Positions 22,208 to 30,256 of a DNA stretch of 64,000 bases are shown one piece after another. Origin of the DNA: Myxococcales bacterium (GTDB lineage Bacteria; Myxococcota_A; Polyangia; Polyangiales; Polyangiaceae). Below the pieces are notes generated by a model. It made no database searches and was not told the DNA's origin. It worked only from the letters and a program-made list of their open reading frames with translations. Position numbers and translations under genes: made by a program. The stretch lies in assembly GCA_016706225.1 (NCBI GenBank), contig JADJKB010000003.1, positions 806,001 through 870,000 of the forward strand. The letters are read 5' to 3'. Every line of letters starts with the position of its first letter. The first letter of the stretch is position 1.

Positions 22208-23760
22208 GGTTTCTTCCCCAGCTGATCGGCCAGACGCAGCGCGAGCGCAACGATCGTCAGCGTCGGGTTGGTAGCACCGAAACCGGGGAAGGCCGCGCTA
22301 CCCAGCACGTACACGTTGTCCATGCCGAACACCCGCAGGTTTGCATCACACACTCCATCCTTCACGGTCTTGGCCATGGCCGCCGCCCCGAACGGGTGAG
22401 CACCCCACAGCAGCTGACCGTTGCGATGGCCGTTCTCGAGCATCGTCGCGCCCAGCGCGACCCCGAGTTGATCGATGGCAGTCGCCGCGAGTTCCATCGT
22501 CGTTTGATCCCGAGCCGACAGCGGCAGCACGACGCGCGCCACTCGGTCGCCGAACGCATCCTTCTTTCCTGGGTCTAGATCGATGCTGCCGTTCCGCTCT
22601 TTCTCGACCATTGCGACCAAGGTCACGCAACGCCGCGCCGCCTCTCCCACCGCGTCGGGTCCGAGCCTGCCTCGATGGACGAGCCAGTTGACGAGGGTCT
22701 TCCGATCGACCAGGCGCGGGTACGCCTGGAGCTTGAAGGCTCCGCTCCTCTTCTTGTCGAAGTGATGCCGGAAGTGATTGATCACGGTCGTGGTGAAACC
22801 GAGTCCATACCCGACGTCCTTCGGCAAGAGGAGCTGCCCGGCCACGAGCACGTTGTCTGCAAAACCTTTCCCGAGCTGATCGAGCGTGGGCTTCTTCGAG
22901 TCCGCCTGGGTGAGCAGCAGCAGCCGAGTGCTCTCTACGCCGCCCGCCGCGATCACGAAGGTGCGCGCGGCGACCTCGCTCACCTCACCCGTCTTGCGAT
23001 CGACCACGACCGCATGGCTGGCTCGGCCATCACCCCCGAGCGTGAGCCGGCGAACCCGCGTCTCCGCAAACAGGCGCGCATGCGGCAGCTTCTCGAAGCT
23101 CTCCACGTGCGCTGTATCGGCCGAGTAGCGGGCGCCCGACGGACACAGCTCGCACATCCGACACGCCTGGCAAGCGACCCGCCCGCGGTACGGTTTCGAG
23201 GCGATGGCAACGGGGTTCGAGGTCAGGGCCCAGCCCAGTTTTTTGCACGCCGGGTCCAGCATCTCACGCTCGAAATACGAGCGCGCGTGCGCCGCCATCG
23301 GGAACGGTTTCGATCTCGGTGGCGCCTCGCCATCATCCACGTCGCCGGCGACACCCAGTTCCTCTTCTGCGAGGCCAAGCCACGGCTCGAGCGCGGCGTA
23401 GCTCAGAGGAAACGCGTCCAGATCACTGTGGGTTGGCCGGGGGCAGTGCGCAGACCAGTGCAAACTCGAACCACCCACGGCGGGCACGCGGCTGTGAAAA
23501 TAGGTGAAGCCCGAGGCTTCGAGCGCCGTGTAGGGGATCTGATCGGCCTCCCCCAGCGTGTGGTTGAACGTGCTCGGTTCGGAGCCCCGTCGACGGTTGT
23601 CGAGCAACGTCCGGCGCTCCTCGGCACTGAAGCGCCGCCCGTGCTCGAACAGCGTGACCGAGAGACCCGCCGCGGCGAGCTTCGACGCCAGCACGGCGCC
23701 GGCCGGTCCGGCCCCTATGATGCAAACGTCGTCTGGGCGCGAAGGAATTTTTCCAGCCAC
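22204..23760 (-). CDS. GMC-family FAD oxidoreductase with four-Cys cluster
   Basis: 518 residues from GTG 23760, preceded by GGAGGTGG at good spacing. FAD-binding GAGPAG at 16-21, GGSSLHWSAH near 97-105, and C-terminal GAHPFGAAAM plus GATNPTL, carrying the His/Asn pair used for hydride abstraction from alcohols or sugars. Between them are Cys197, 200, 203 and 206 in a CxxCxxCxxCP pattern, which could hold an Fe-S cluster. It has no signal peptide; export would depend on the coupled Tat-type small subunit. No cytochrome c subunit is adjacent. Electron acceptor and substrate are unknown. Confidence 0.93.
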   Translation of the reverse strand: MAGKIPSRPDDVCIIGAGPAGAVLASKLAAAGLSVTLFEHGRRFSAEERRTLLDNRRRGSEPSTFNHTLGEADQIPYTALEASGFTYFHSRVPAVGGSSLHWSAHCPRPTHSDLDAFPLSYAALEPWLGLAEEELGVAGDVDDGEAPPRSKPFPMAAHARSYFEREMLDPACKKLGWALTSNPVAIASKPYRGRVACQACRMCELCPSGARYSADTAHVESFEKLPHARLFAETRVRRLTLGGDGRASHAVVVDRKTGEVSEVAARTFVIAAGGVESTRLLLLTQADSKKPTLDQLGKGFADNVLVAGQLLLPKDVGYGLGFTTTVINHFRHHFDKKRSGAFKLQAYPRLVDRKTLVNWLVHRGRLGPDAVGEAARRCVTLVAMVEKERNGSIDLDPGKKDAFGDRVARVVLPLSARDQTTMELAATAIDQLGVALGATMLENGHRNGQLLWGAHPFGAAAMAKTVKDGVCDANLRVFGMDNVYVLGSAAFPGFGATNPTLTIVALALRLADQLGKKP

Positions 23761-23840
23761 AACGCCACCTCCACCAACCTACGCTCCACGCAGATTGGAG
23801 TCGAGCAGCAACGCCGTGATCGCCTGAAGCAGGGTCGCCC

Positions 23841-23938
23841 CTAGAACACCGATCAGCTTGCTCTGCTCGTGTTCTAGGACCTTTACGTTGGGGCTGCGCC
23901 CCAAACCCCCGGCCTTCGGCCGTGCGCGCTCCGCGCGC
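23841..23938. repeat. Repeated multi-hairpin element, copy 1
   Basis: Lies between the end of the MscS gene and the start of the GMC gene. The first 64 nt (23841-23904) match 45727-45790 with only three mismatches. Structure: CTAGAACAC (23841-23849) pairs with GTGTTCTAG (23869-23877); TTGGGGC/GCCCCAA (23888-23904) is a 7-bp stem with a TGC loop; CGGCC/GGCCG (23910-23922) and GCGCGC/GCGCGC (23924-23938) add two more stems. Possible roles are a terminator for mscS, a structured RNA or a dispersed repeat. Confidence 0.85.
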
Positions 23939-23996
23939 GAGCGCCGAACACCTTGCAAGCCCCTGAAAACAAGCGACGTTCAACCTGATCGGCGCT

Positions 23997-25103
23997 CTAG
24001 GCCGCGCCGGCCCCGAGCGACGAGGCCGACTTTGTCGCCTTTGGCGGCTGCGCTTCGTCCTGGCGCAGCATGAGGGTCTGGGTTGGGAACGCCATGGCCA
24101 CTCCGAGCGCCTCGAAGCGCTCGGCGACGGCGAAGTTGATGAGCTGCTGACGATCCATGTAGACGTTGAAATCCGGCGACTGCACGTAATACACGACCTC
24201 GAAGATCAAAGCGTAGGCGCCGAACGCTTTGAAATGGGCGCGGTCGAGGCGCACGTCGGGGGCCTCGGCCACGATGCCGCCGAGGATCTCGGGGAGCTGC
24301 TTCAGCTTTGCGACCGGTGTGCCGTACTCGACGCCGACCTCGAACACGATGCGCCGCTCGGCCATGCGCCCGAAGTTGCGGATGGTCTGCTTGAGCAGCT
24401 GCCCATTGGAGAAGATCAGCTCTTCACCGCCCAGGGCCCGAAGGCGAGTCGAGCGCATCGAGATCCGCTGCACCGTTCCCATACCATCCGGCGTCGCGAT
24501 GAACTCCCCGATGTCGAACGGACGGTCGAAGTAGATCGACAGCGACGCGATCACGTCCGCCAGCAGCGTCTGCACAGCCAGGGCGGCGGCGACACCGCCG
24601 ACGCCCAGCCCGGCGATCAACGCGGTGATCTGGATGCCCAGGGTGCTCATCACCGCGAGCAGCAGCGCAGCCCAGAGCGCAAGCCGGGCGATGAACCCGA
24701 TGGCGGAGGCCGCCGTGGCGCGCTCCGGCGTCGTGTCGACGTTCTCTTTCCAGCGTTTGACGCGGGCGTTGATGCCCGCGTGGAACCAGAAACCGATTTG
24801 CAGGAGCAAGAGCACGCCCGCAATGCGGTCGACACGCTGCAGCAGGCGTTCGCTCAGATGCAGGAGCTCGCTGCCGGCGTAGAAACCAGCAGCGAGGTAG
24901 CTGAACCACTTGGTGTTCCGGAGCCCGGCGACGACAACGTCGTCCCAATCGATTGCGGTGTGCTCCGCGACTCGCTGCACCCGCCGCACGACGAAGGCCA
25001 GCACCACCCGCACCGCGAATGCGGTGACCAGGCCGACCAGCGAGGCAAGCAGCCAGCGGCCCCATGTATTTCCCAGAAATTGGCCTTGGAGACTATCCAA
25101 CAT
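23997..25103 (-). CDS. MscS-family mechanosensitive ion channel
   Basis: 368 residues from ATG 25103. Four to five hydrophobic helices, then the TM3/pore region GIQITALIAGLGVGGVAAALAVQ with the Gly/Ala pattern of MscS, followed by the beta domain (FDRPFDIGEFIA, GTVQRISMRSTRLRAL, FSNGQLLKQTIRNFGRM) and a mixed C-terminal domain. Acts in the inner membrane to release solutes on hypo-osmotic shock. A single gene whose 3' end is followed by the hairpin repeat. Confidence 0.95.
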   Translation of the reverse strand: MLDSLQGQFLGNTWGRWLLASLVGLVTAFAVRVVLAFVVRRVQRVAEHTAIDWDDVVVAGLRNTKWFSYLAAGFYAGSELLHLSERLLQRVDRIAGVLLLLQIGFWFHAGINARVKRWKENVDTTPERATAASAIGFIARLALWAALLLAVMSTLGIQITALIAGLGVGGVAAALAVQTLLADVIASLSIYFDRPFDIGEFIATPDGMGTVQRISMRSTRLRALGGEELIFSNGQLLKQTIRNFGRMAERRIVFEVGVEYGTPVAKLKQLPEILGGIVAEAPDVRLDRAHFKAFGAYALIFEVVYYVQSPDFNVYMDRQQLINFAVAERFEALGVAMAFPTQTLMLRQDEAQPPKATKSASSLGAGAA

Positions 25104-25189
25104 ACCCGGGCCTCCTCACGCCGGTTGATCGCCGGTCGGAGGTGTTCGTGTGTCCGGCCCGCAATTTCGTGAGGCTTTTCGTAACACCC

Positions 25190-25945
25190 TCACCGGGTGC
25201 TGGCAAACCGGCAGGCGCCTCGCGGGCGGCCGCGACGCCTGAGTGCGCCGCTGGCGAGCGCGGCGCTCATCCATGCAAGCTCGGGCCGCGTCTCGCGTGA
25301 TGAACGACCCAGCGTACAGCCTGCACAGCCTGCGTTCGGTGGTGCGGGTGGTGGCTGCGCGACGGGTGCAGCGCTCGCAGCGCCACCACTCGCGTCGGCC
25401 GTCGACGTCGAGTTGACGGGTGCGGGTTCGTCGGCGCCATCCGCGTCTCCCGAGATGGCATCGGCGCCCGCGTCGGGATTTGCCTGCTCGCCGGCGGGCG
25501 CGGTCATTTTCGCAGCGGCCTCCGGGATCTTCGCAGCCTTGTGGCTGGGAGGCACGCCCTTGCCTAGATGAGCGAGATCGCCAGCCGCTTCCGAGATCTC
25601 CTTACTTCCGCCGCAGGTCTCGACGTACAGCTCGCGCTCGCCCGCGTCCCCGCTGCTCGCGCGGATCCTCGCAAAGACCAGGAAGCGCGACGGGGGCGGG
25701 AGCATGGCGTACTTGTTCCGGTCCGTGTGCACGACGACCCTCGGCGGAACGACACCCTTGTACACACGTTCGACCTGTAACGTGGTCGCCAGGTCCTGGT
25801 CGATGTCGCCTGCCTCAGCCACGAACACCACGTCGGCGCGAGCAAGCCGTTGCGCCAAGGTGGACGAAACACAGGACGATGCCGACGATTGGTGAGTCAC
25901 GGAGAGCAGCAGGGTGCATCCGAGCAGCGCGATCCAGAGCCTCAT
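25190..25945 (-). CDS. TIMP/NTR-like secreted protein with MYXO-CTERM-like tail
   Basis: 251 residues from ATG 25945 (MRLWIALLGCTLLLSVTHQ, signal cleaved near SSA). The mature N-terminal 120 residues start SSCVSSTLAQRLARADVVFV and include LQVERVYKGVVP, FLVFARI and ETCGG, resembling the OB-fold of tissue-inhibitor-of-metalloprotease/netrin (NTR) domains with disulfide cysteines. A Pro/Ala/Asp linker leads to GCAGCTLG, a hydrophobic stretch and an RRRGRPRG cluster, a MYXO-CTERM-like sorting signal. Paralogous to the gene at 39514-40242. Likely surface-anchored; ligand unknown. Confidence 0.8.
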   Translation of the reverse strand: MRLWIALLGCTLLLSVTHQSSASSCVSSTLAQRLARADVVFVAEAGDIDQDLATTLQVERVYKGVVPPRVVVHTDRNKYAMLPPPSRFLVFARIRASSGDAGERELYVETCGGSKEISEAAGDLAHLGKGVPPSHKAAKIPEAAAKMTAPAGEQANPDAGADAISGDADGADEPAPVNSTSTADASGGAASAAPVAQPPPAPPNAGCAGCTLGRSSRETRPELAWMSAALASGALRRRGRPRGACRFASTR

Positions 25946-26012
25946 TGCTCCCACGATAGCGTGTTCGGCACGCGCCCGATCGCGGCCGACGCCGACGCCG
26001 GCGGGGCCGCGC

Positions 26013-26318
26013 TCAGAAGAGCGCGACAAACACGGCTCGCACTCCTCCGCGGGCGAAGCGGAGCGACGGAGTGAAGCGGGGCTTCGTGTTGTCGCGCGCC
26101 CCCTCTCGGGCTCGGGCCTGCGCCTGCGCCACGGCATCGAGCGTTCCGACGGCGAGGAGCGTGGAGTATTGCCGCTCGGCCTCGAGAGAGCGGAGCGTCG
26201 TCGCCAGGGCTACCCGGTCGATGTCGAGCTTCGCGCTGGGTCGCAAAGCCGAGGGTTCGGCCAGAGCAATGCCGTGGGTGAGCATGACGGCAATGCACGC
26301 GCGAACCGAGAGCCGCAT
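26013..26318 (-). CDS. Small predicted secreted protein, unknown
   Basis: 101 residues from ATG 26318. MRLSVRACIAVMLTHGIALA is a plausible signal peptide, followed by a helical, Ala/Arg-rich segment (ATTLRSLEAERQYSTLLA, AQAQARAREG) and a short C-terminus ending RAVFVALF. No conserved motif is recognised. The open frame continues upstream for about 220 residues without protein-like character, so only the signal-bearing part is annotated. It starts inside the divergent regulatory gap that carries CCGGAC repeats. Confidence 0.45.
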   Translation of the reverse strand: MRLSVRACIAVMLTHGIALAEPSALRPSAKLDIDRVALATTLRSLEAERQYSTLLAVGTLDAVAQAQARAREGARDNTKPRFTPSLRFARGGVRAVFVALF

Positions 26319-26398
26319 CTCGACTGTGCCCAGCACATCGCGTGCCAGCGAAGCCGGGCGCTGATCCGGCGGACTTCGCTGGGTCCGGCGCGCTACTT

Positions 26399-26426
26399 CC
26401 GGACATGACCCGGACACGGTCCGGAC
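26399..26426. promoter_or_regulatory. Three CCGGAC repeats at 11-bp spacing
   Basis: CCGGAC occurs at 26399, 26410 and 26421, each followed by five other bases, one helical turn apart. The third copy lies within the palindrome GTCCGGAC. The set is in the 192-bp gap between two divergent genes, where regulator sites are expected. No regulator is assigned. Confidence 0.5.
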
Positions 26427-26471
26427 TCGACCCAGTCGACCGCCGCATCGCATCGCCGTCGAAGTCCGCGT

Positions 26472-26486
26472 CGACGAAACTCGTCG
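26472..26486. promoter_or_regulatory. Short perfect hairpin upstream of membrane protein gene
   Basis: CGACGA-AAC-TCGTCG forms a 6-bp stem with a 3-nt loop, ending 24 bp before the start at 26511. It could be an operator half-site pair or an mRNA leader structure; short GC-rich stems like this also arise by chance. Confidence 0.3.
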
Positions 26487-26510
26487 CTTCGATGGATCCC
26501 AGGGATTAGC

Positions 26511-27089
26511 GTGATGCCAACACCCATGACGCCCGAGACGCCCAGCGCAAAGGCCGGCGGGAACACGCGCCCGCGCACAAGGCCTCGCTTCGAGCTGAGC
26601 TCGGAGCACAGCCCAGCCGTGGTCATCGAGCGCCTGAAGCGTGCACTCCGCCAGAGCAAGACCGTCGTCGGCTCGGCGTTTCCTGGACGCATCGAGCTGA
26701 CGGTGCCCAGGCGCGCGACCCACCTCTGGTCTCCACAGCTCCTGGTCGACGTCGAAGCCGCCGACGGTGGCTCGCACCTGAAGGCGAGGTTCGCGCCCCA
26801 TCCTCACGTCTGGACCCTGTACGTGGGCGCCTGCGCAATCGCCAGCATGGCCACCTTCGGCGCCCTGATCCTCGCTACCGCGCAGTGGATGATGGAGACC
26901 GAGCTCTGGGGGCTGTGGATAGCTCCCGGCACGGCCATCGTCGCTCTTTTGACCTTTGGCGCGGCCTTCGTGGGTCAAGGCTTGAGCGCGCCGCAGATGT
27001 TCGAGCTGAGGGACTTCCTGCGCGAGGCGCTCGGCGTGACCGAGTCGGAAGCAGAGCTCGACGGCGAAGCCGACGCCTCACCTTCATGA
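26511..27089 (+). CDS. Membrane protein with two TM helices, unknown
   Basis: 192 residues from GTG 26511 (or ATG 26514). A polar, Pro-rich N-terminus is followed by a soluble region of about 85 residues (FELSSEHSPAVVIERLKRAL, FPGRIELTVP) and two adjacent hydrophobic helices near residues 105-126 and 136-155, then an acidic tail. The soluble part resembles a small alpha/beta domain but no family is recognised. Divergent from the small secreted protein. Confidence 0.75.
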   Translation: MMPTPMTPETPSAKAGGNTRPRTRPRFELSSEHSPAVVIERLKRALRQSKTVVGSAFPGRIELTVPRRATHLWSPQLLVDVEAADGGSHLKARFAPHPHVWTLYVGACAIASMATFGALILATAQWMMETELWGLWIAPGTAIVALLTFGAAFVGQGLSAPQMFELRDFLREALGVTESEAELDGEADASPS

Positions 27090-27139
27090 CGGATGTCGAG
27101 CCGGCATAGTAGCGAGCGTGGGCACCTCGACCCCCGCGC

Positions 27140-28891
27140 CTACTGGCAGGTCACGCTGTTCGGCACGCACATCTTAGGGATCACGCTGTTCTCGAGACCA
27201 GGGATCGCGATGCAGCTGGATTTGTCACCGCAGCCCGCGCTGTCGGTGCACACCGCACCACAACCGCGAGTTCCGTCGGGGAAGCCCAGGCAGAAGTTGC
27301 CACCCCCCGCGCAGTCTGCGTCCTTCTCGCAGCTAGCGCACAGATCCGTGGTCTTGACCCAGGGGCTCATCTTCGGACTCGAGTCGACGCCGTGCACGCC
27401 GTAGTGGGTGTGTGCGTTTTGCTCCTGCAAGTTCAGCCAAGACAGAAGGTTGAGCCAGCTGACGGGCAAATGGCGCTTCGTCTCTTGCTCTTGCATCAAC
27501 ATGCCGAACATCAGCGTCGTCGTGCCGGGCAATCCCATGTTCGTCCACATGGTCGCAACCGTGGTCACTACGTCGAGGTTCGCGTCGTTCTTCGCCGGGC
27601 TGGCGAACATCGCGTCGGCATAGGTCGAGTAGGTCTCACAGCCGTACATGGCGAGCACCTGGTAATGGCTGGGCATGGGCAGCGTGGCCCAGACGCTGTC
27701 GTCGAGCTCGGTGCGGGGCTGATAGTCGAGCACGTAGCCGGCACCGGGACCGGCGTGCCCGGCGTAGATGATCAGCTCCTTGGTCGCCAGGCTCTCTTTC
27801 ATGGACTCGACCAGCTCGCTCTCCTTGCCGCAGGCAACGATCTCGGGAAACACGATCTTGACCCGCACCTCGAGCGACTTGCCGGCAAAGTCCACGGTCT
27901 TCGTGAAGGGCGGAGAGTCGATCTTCAGGTCCTGGTAGGTCTGCGCTTCGTGGGCAAAACCCTGCGTCTTCAGCGTGTTGACCAGCTCTTCGGCGGTCCA
28001 GCGATCGACGCGCCCACCGAGTTTCTGCTTGGTGCAACCGCTGGGCGCCGGCCGCGAGCACTCGTCGTCCACGGGCTCACAGCTGTTCGCACACTCGTAC
28101 TTCTGGCAGCTGTCCTGCCCCGAGTCGGTGCAGCAGATCTGCACTTCCTCCTTGTTGTAGTCGCCGCCCACGTGTACGGCGACGTCGAAGACGCCATCCG
28201 CGAACAGCTCGTCATAGCGCGGGTAGCCATCGGTCGATGGTGTCTTGGCGGCAATCACGCTGACGGTCTCGGACGTCGGCGCCTGATACGAGCTGACGGT
28301 GACGTCGAACGTCTTGCTCTCGGCGAAGATCTTGCTCGCGAGCTTCTGGGAGAGTAACCCCTCGACGTCGAAGTCGAACAGGTAGCTACCATCGACGTCC
28401 TGGCGGATCGTCTCCAGGTGTTTCTTGCTCGAGCGGGTGGCGGCCGAGACCTCTTGCTGAGTCTTCCAGTTCTCGAGAATGTGGTGTTTGGTCTGTTCGT
28501 CCTTGTCGGCGATCGCCGCGGCAATCTCCGCTGGAAGCTCGTTCGGGATTTCGGAGTTCGCGGCCTTCGCTTTGTCACGCAGGTAGCCGTGAATCGCCGT
28601 TGCCACCTGACCGAGGCGCGAGTCGGCCGCTTTCTTCAGCGCAACTTCGGCATCCGCCGGCGCCAGCGTGTCGAGCCCCGCCGGCGTTGCCATGTGTGCG
28701 CTGCCCGTGAACTCGTACTCTTGAGCCGCGCTGTTCACGTAACTGTCGGCCTTGCCGCCCGCCATGCCGGGCAGATCCGGCGCGCGACGGCCGTTCGATC
28801 CGCTGGGCTCGTGCGTGTCTGCGCTGGAACAGGCAGCGGCGGCCAGGAGGGTCATCAGGGTGCAGGCGACGATGCGGTTCAGGTGAGCCAT
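27140..28891 (-). CDS. Lipoprotein with possible caspase-fold (clan CD-like) peptidase domain
   Basis: 583 residues from ATG 28891; the signal ends with lipobox AAAC at Cys21. A helical N-terminal region of about 170 residues is followed by an alpha/beta region containing IIYAGHAGPGAGYVLDY (His379) and VLAMYGCETYSTYADAM (Cys418). A His after a hydrophobic strand with GHxG, then a Cys after a second strand, is the layout of clan CD cysteine peptidases (caspase, gingipain, CHAT). A Cys-rich C-terminus (CASCEKDADCAGGGNFC...) resembles myxobacterial disulfide repeats. Peptidase activity is inference; the domain is divergent. Upstream DNA carries a paired CTACACA repeat. Confidence 0.8.
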   Translation of the reverse strand: MAHLNRIVACTLMTLLAAAACSSADTHEPSGSNGRRAPDLPGMAGGKADSYVNSAAQEYEFTGSAHMATPAGLDTLAPADAEVALKKAADSRLGQVATAIHGYLRDKAKAANSEIPNELPAEIAAAIADKDEQTKHHILENWKTQQEVSAATRSSKKHLETIRQDVDGSYLFDFDVEGLLSQKLASKIFAESKTFDVTVSSYQAPTSETVSVIAAKTPSTDGYPRYDELFADGVFDVAVHVGGDYNKEEVQICCTDSGQDSCQKYECANSCEPVDDECSRPAPSGCTKQKLGGRVDRWTAEELVNTLKTQGFAHEAQTYQDLKIDSPPFTKTVDFAGKSLEVRVKIVFPEIVACGKESELVESMKESLATKELIIYAGHAGPGAGYVLDYQPRTELDDSVWATLPMPSHYQVLAMYGCETYSTYADAMFASPAKNDANLDVVTTVATMWTNMGLPGTTTLMFGMLMQEQETKRHLPVSWLNLLSWLNLQEQNAHTHYGVHGVDSSPKMSPWVKTTDLCASCEKDADCAGGGNFCLGFPDGTRGCGAVCTDSAGCGDKSSCIAIPGLENSVIPKMCVPNSVTCQ

Positions 28892-28904
28892 GGACCCAAT
28901 GTAG

Positions 28905-28930
28905 GATATATAACTACACAGGGCTACACA
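28905..28930 (-). promoter_or_regulatory. Candidate promoter with CTACACA direct repeat for the HC-dyad lipoprotein
   Basis: In otherwise GC-rich DNA, 28905-28916 is AT-rich (GATATATAACTA on the + strand), giving TATATA-like -10 sequences for the minus strand just upstream of ATG 28891. Immediately beyond it CTACACA occurs twice (28914-28920 and 28924-28930), 10 bp apart, on one face of the helix. This suggests a regulator site overlapping or just upstream of the promoter. Confidence 0.5.
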
Positions 28931-29074
28931 TTCCTCTTGCGCCGGATTTCCCGACAATGTGGGGGCTCGTGCCCGGAACCCGGTCCTCCAGCGCGGGTGG
29001 TGCTCGGTGCCGATGCGGCTCCGCTCCCGACGCGGTCGAGCCGACCCCTTGGTGCTAGCTTCGGTCGCTCCGAG

Positions 29075-30253
29075 GTGTCCGACCGCCGACCGCTCGTTCT
29101 GATCGACGCGACGCCGCTGCGAGCAGCCAGCGGGTTTCGCGGCATCGGGCGTTACGTGCGCGACCTCTTGCTCGGCTTGGCCGCCACGCATGAGGTCTGG
29201 CAGGACGCGCTCCGGATCGAAGCCATCGAGGACATCGGCGTCGGCGGACGCTTCGTCGTCAATCGCGACATGGTGGCGGCCGCGGACGCGGCGTTCGCCG
29301 CGCGCGGCACACGCAAGGCCGGCCTGACCTACGCGCGCCGGCTCGTGCTCGGGCGGGGAGCGGCGCGCGCGGGCGCTTCGCTGCTGCACATCACCGAGGC
29401 GTTGGGCACTCCGATTGGCTGCTCCGTGCCGAGACTGGTCACCTGCCACGACATGATCGAACAGCGTTACCCCGAGCACTACCTGAAGAACCCGCTGCGC
29501 GCCCTCCTGCGAAAGTCACGCGACCGCGTGCGCTACGCGGCGGCGGACCAGATTGTTGCCATCTCGCAGCGCACCGCCGACGACGTCATCGCCATCGCCG
29601 GAGTGCAGCCCGAGCGTGTCCACATCGTGCTTCACGGCGTCGATCTCGCTTCCTTCGGCAGCGACGCCGGCAACGACACTCAGACGCTGCAAGCACTCGG
29701 CGTCGCGGACGAACTCTACGTCTTCTACGCCGGAGGTGCGGACTGGCGGAAGAACGTCGATGGCATGCTGGCCGCCCTTGCTGCGGCGCGGCGGACCGTC
29801 GACATGAAGCTGGTCTGGGCGGGATCACTCGGGCCCAAGTACGTCCAGGTGGTCCGAAGCGCCGCGCGCGCCCACGGTGTCGACGCTCACGTGCGTCTGC
29901 TCGGGTTCGTGAGCGAGGAGCAAATGCCGGCGCTGTTTCGCCGCGCCGTCGCCCACCTGTTCCTGTCGCGACTCGAGGGTTTCGGCCTGAGCGTGGTCGA
30001 GGCCATGGCCGCCGGCTGTCCGGTGATCGTCGCAAAAAACAGCCAGAGCGACGAGATCGCCGGCGGGGCTGGCCTGATCGTCAGCCCGGACGATCCTGTC
30101 GCCGCGGGCCGCGCCATCACGGAGCTCGCGAAGAGCGCCGACGCCCGACGTGAACGCGCGGCTCTCGGGCAAGCCCGCGCCCTCTACTTCGACCGGAACC
30201 GGATGGCGAAGGACTACGCGGCGCTGTATGCGCAGCTCACTGCCTCACGCTGA
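29075..30253 (+). CDS. Glycosyltransferase family 4
   Basis: 392 residues from GTG 29075 (SDRRPLVLIDATPL), the first start that keeps the family N-terminus. Classic GT-B fold: N-terminal domain with VTCHDMIEQRYPEHY, and the C-terminal nucleotide-sugar domain with VFYAGGADWRKNVDG, LLGFVSEEQMPALF and EGFGLSVVEAMAAGCPVIV, which contains the E-x7-E signature. Transfers a sugar from a nucleotide donor, probably for cell-surface polysaccharide. It converges with the SUMF1-like gene 3 bp beyond its stop. Acceptor and donor unknown. Confidence 0.93.
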   Translation: MSDRRPLVLIDATPLRAASGFRGIGRYVRDLLLGLAATHEVWQDALRIEAIEDIGVGGRFVVNRDMVAAADAAFAARGTRKAGLTYARRLVLGRGAARAGASLLHITEALGTPIGCSVPRLVTCHDMIEQRYPEHYLKNPLRALLRKSRDRVRYAAADQIVAISQRTADDVIAIAGVQPERVHIVLHGVDLASFGSDAGNDTQTLQALGVADELYVFYAGGADWRKNVDGMLAALAAARRTVDMKLVWAGSLGPKYVQVVRSAARAHGVDAHVRLLGFVSEEQMPALFRRAVAHLFLSRLEGFGLSVVEAMAAGCPVIVAKNSQSDEIAGGAGLIVSPDDPVAAGRAITELAKSADARRERAALGQARALYFDRNRMAKDYAALYAQLTASR

Positions 30254-30256
30254 GCG

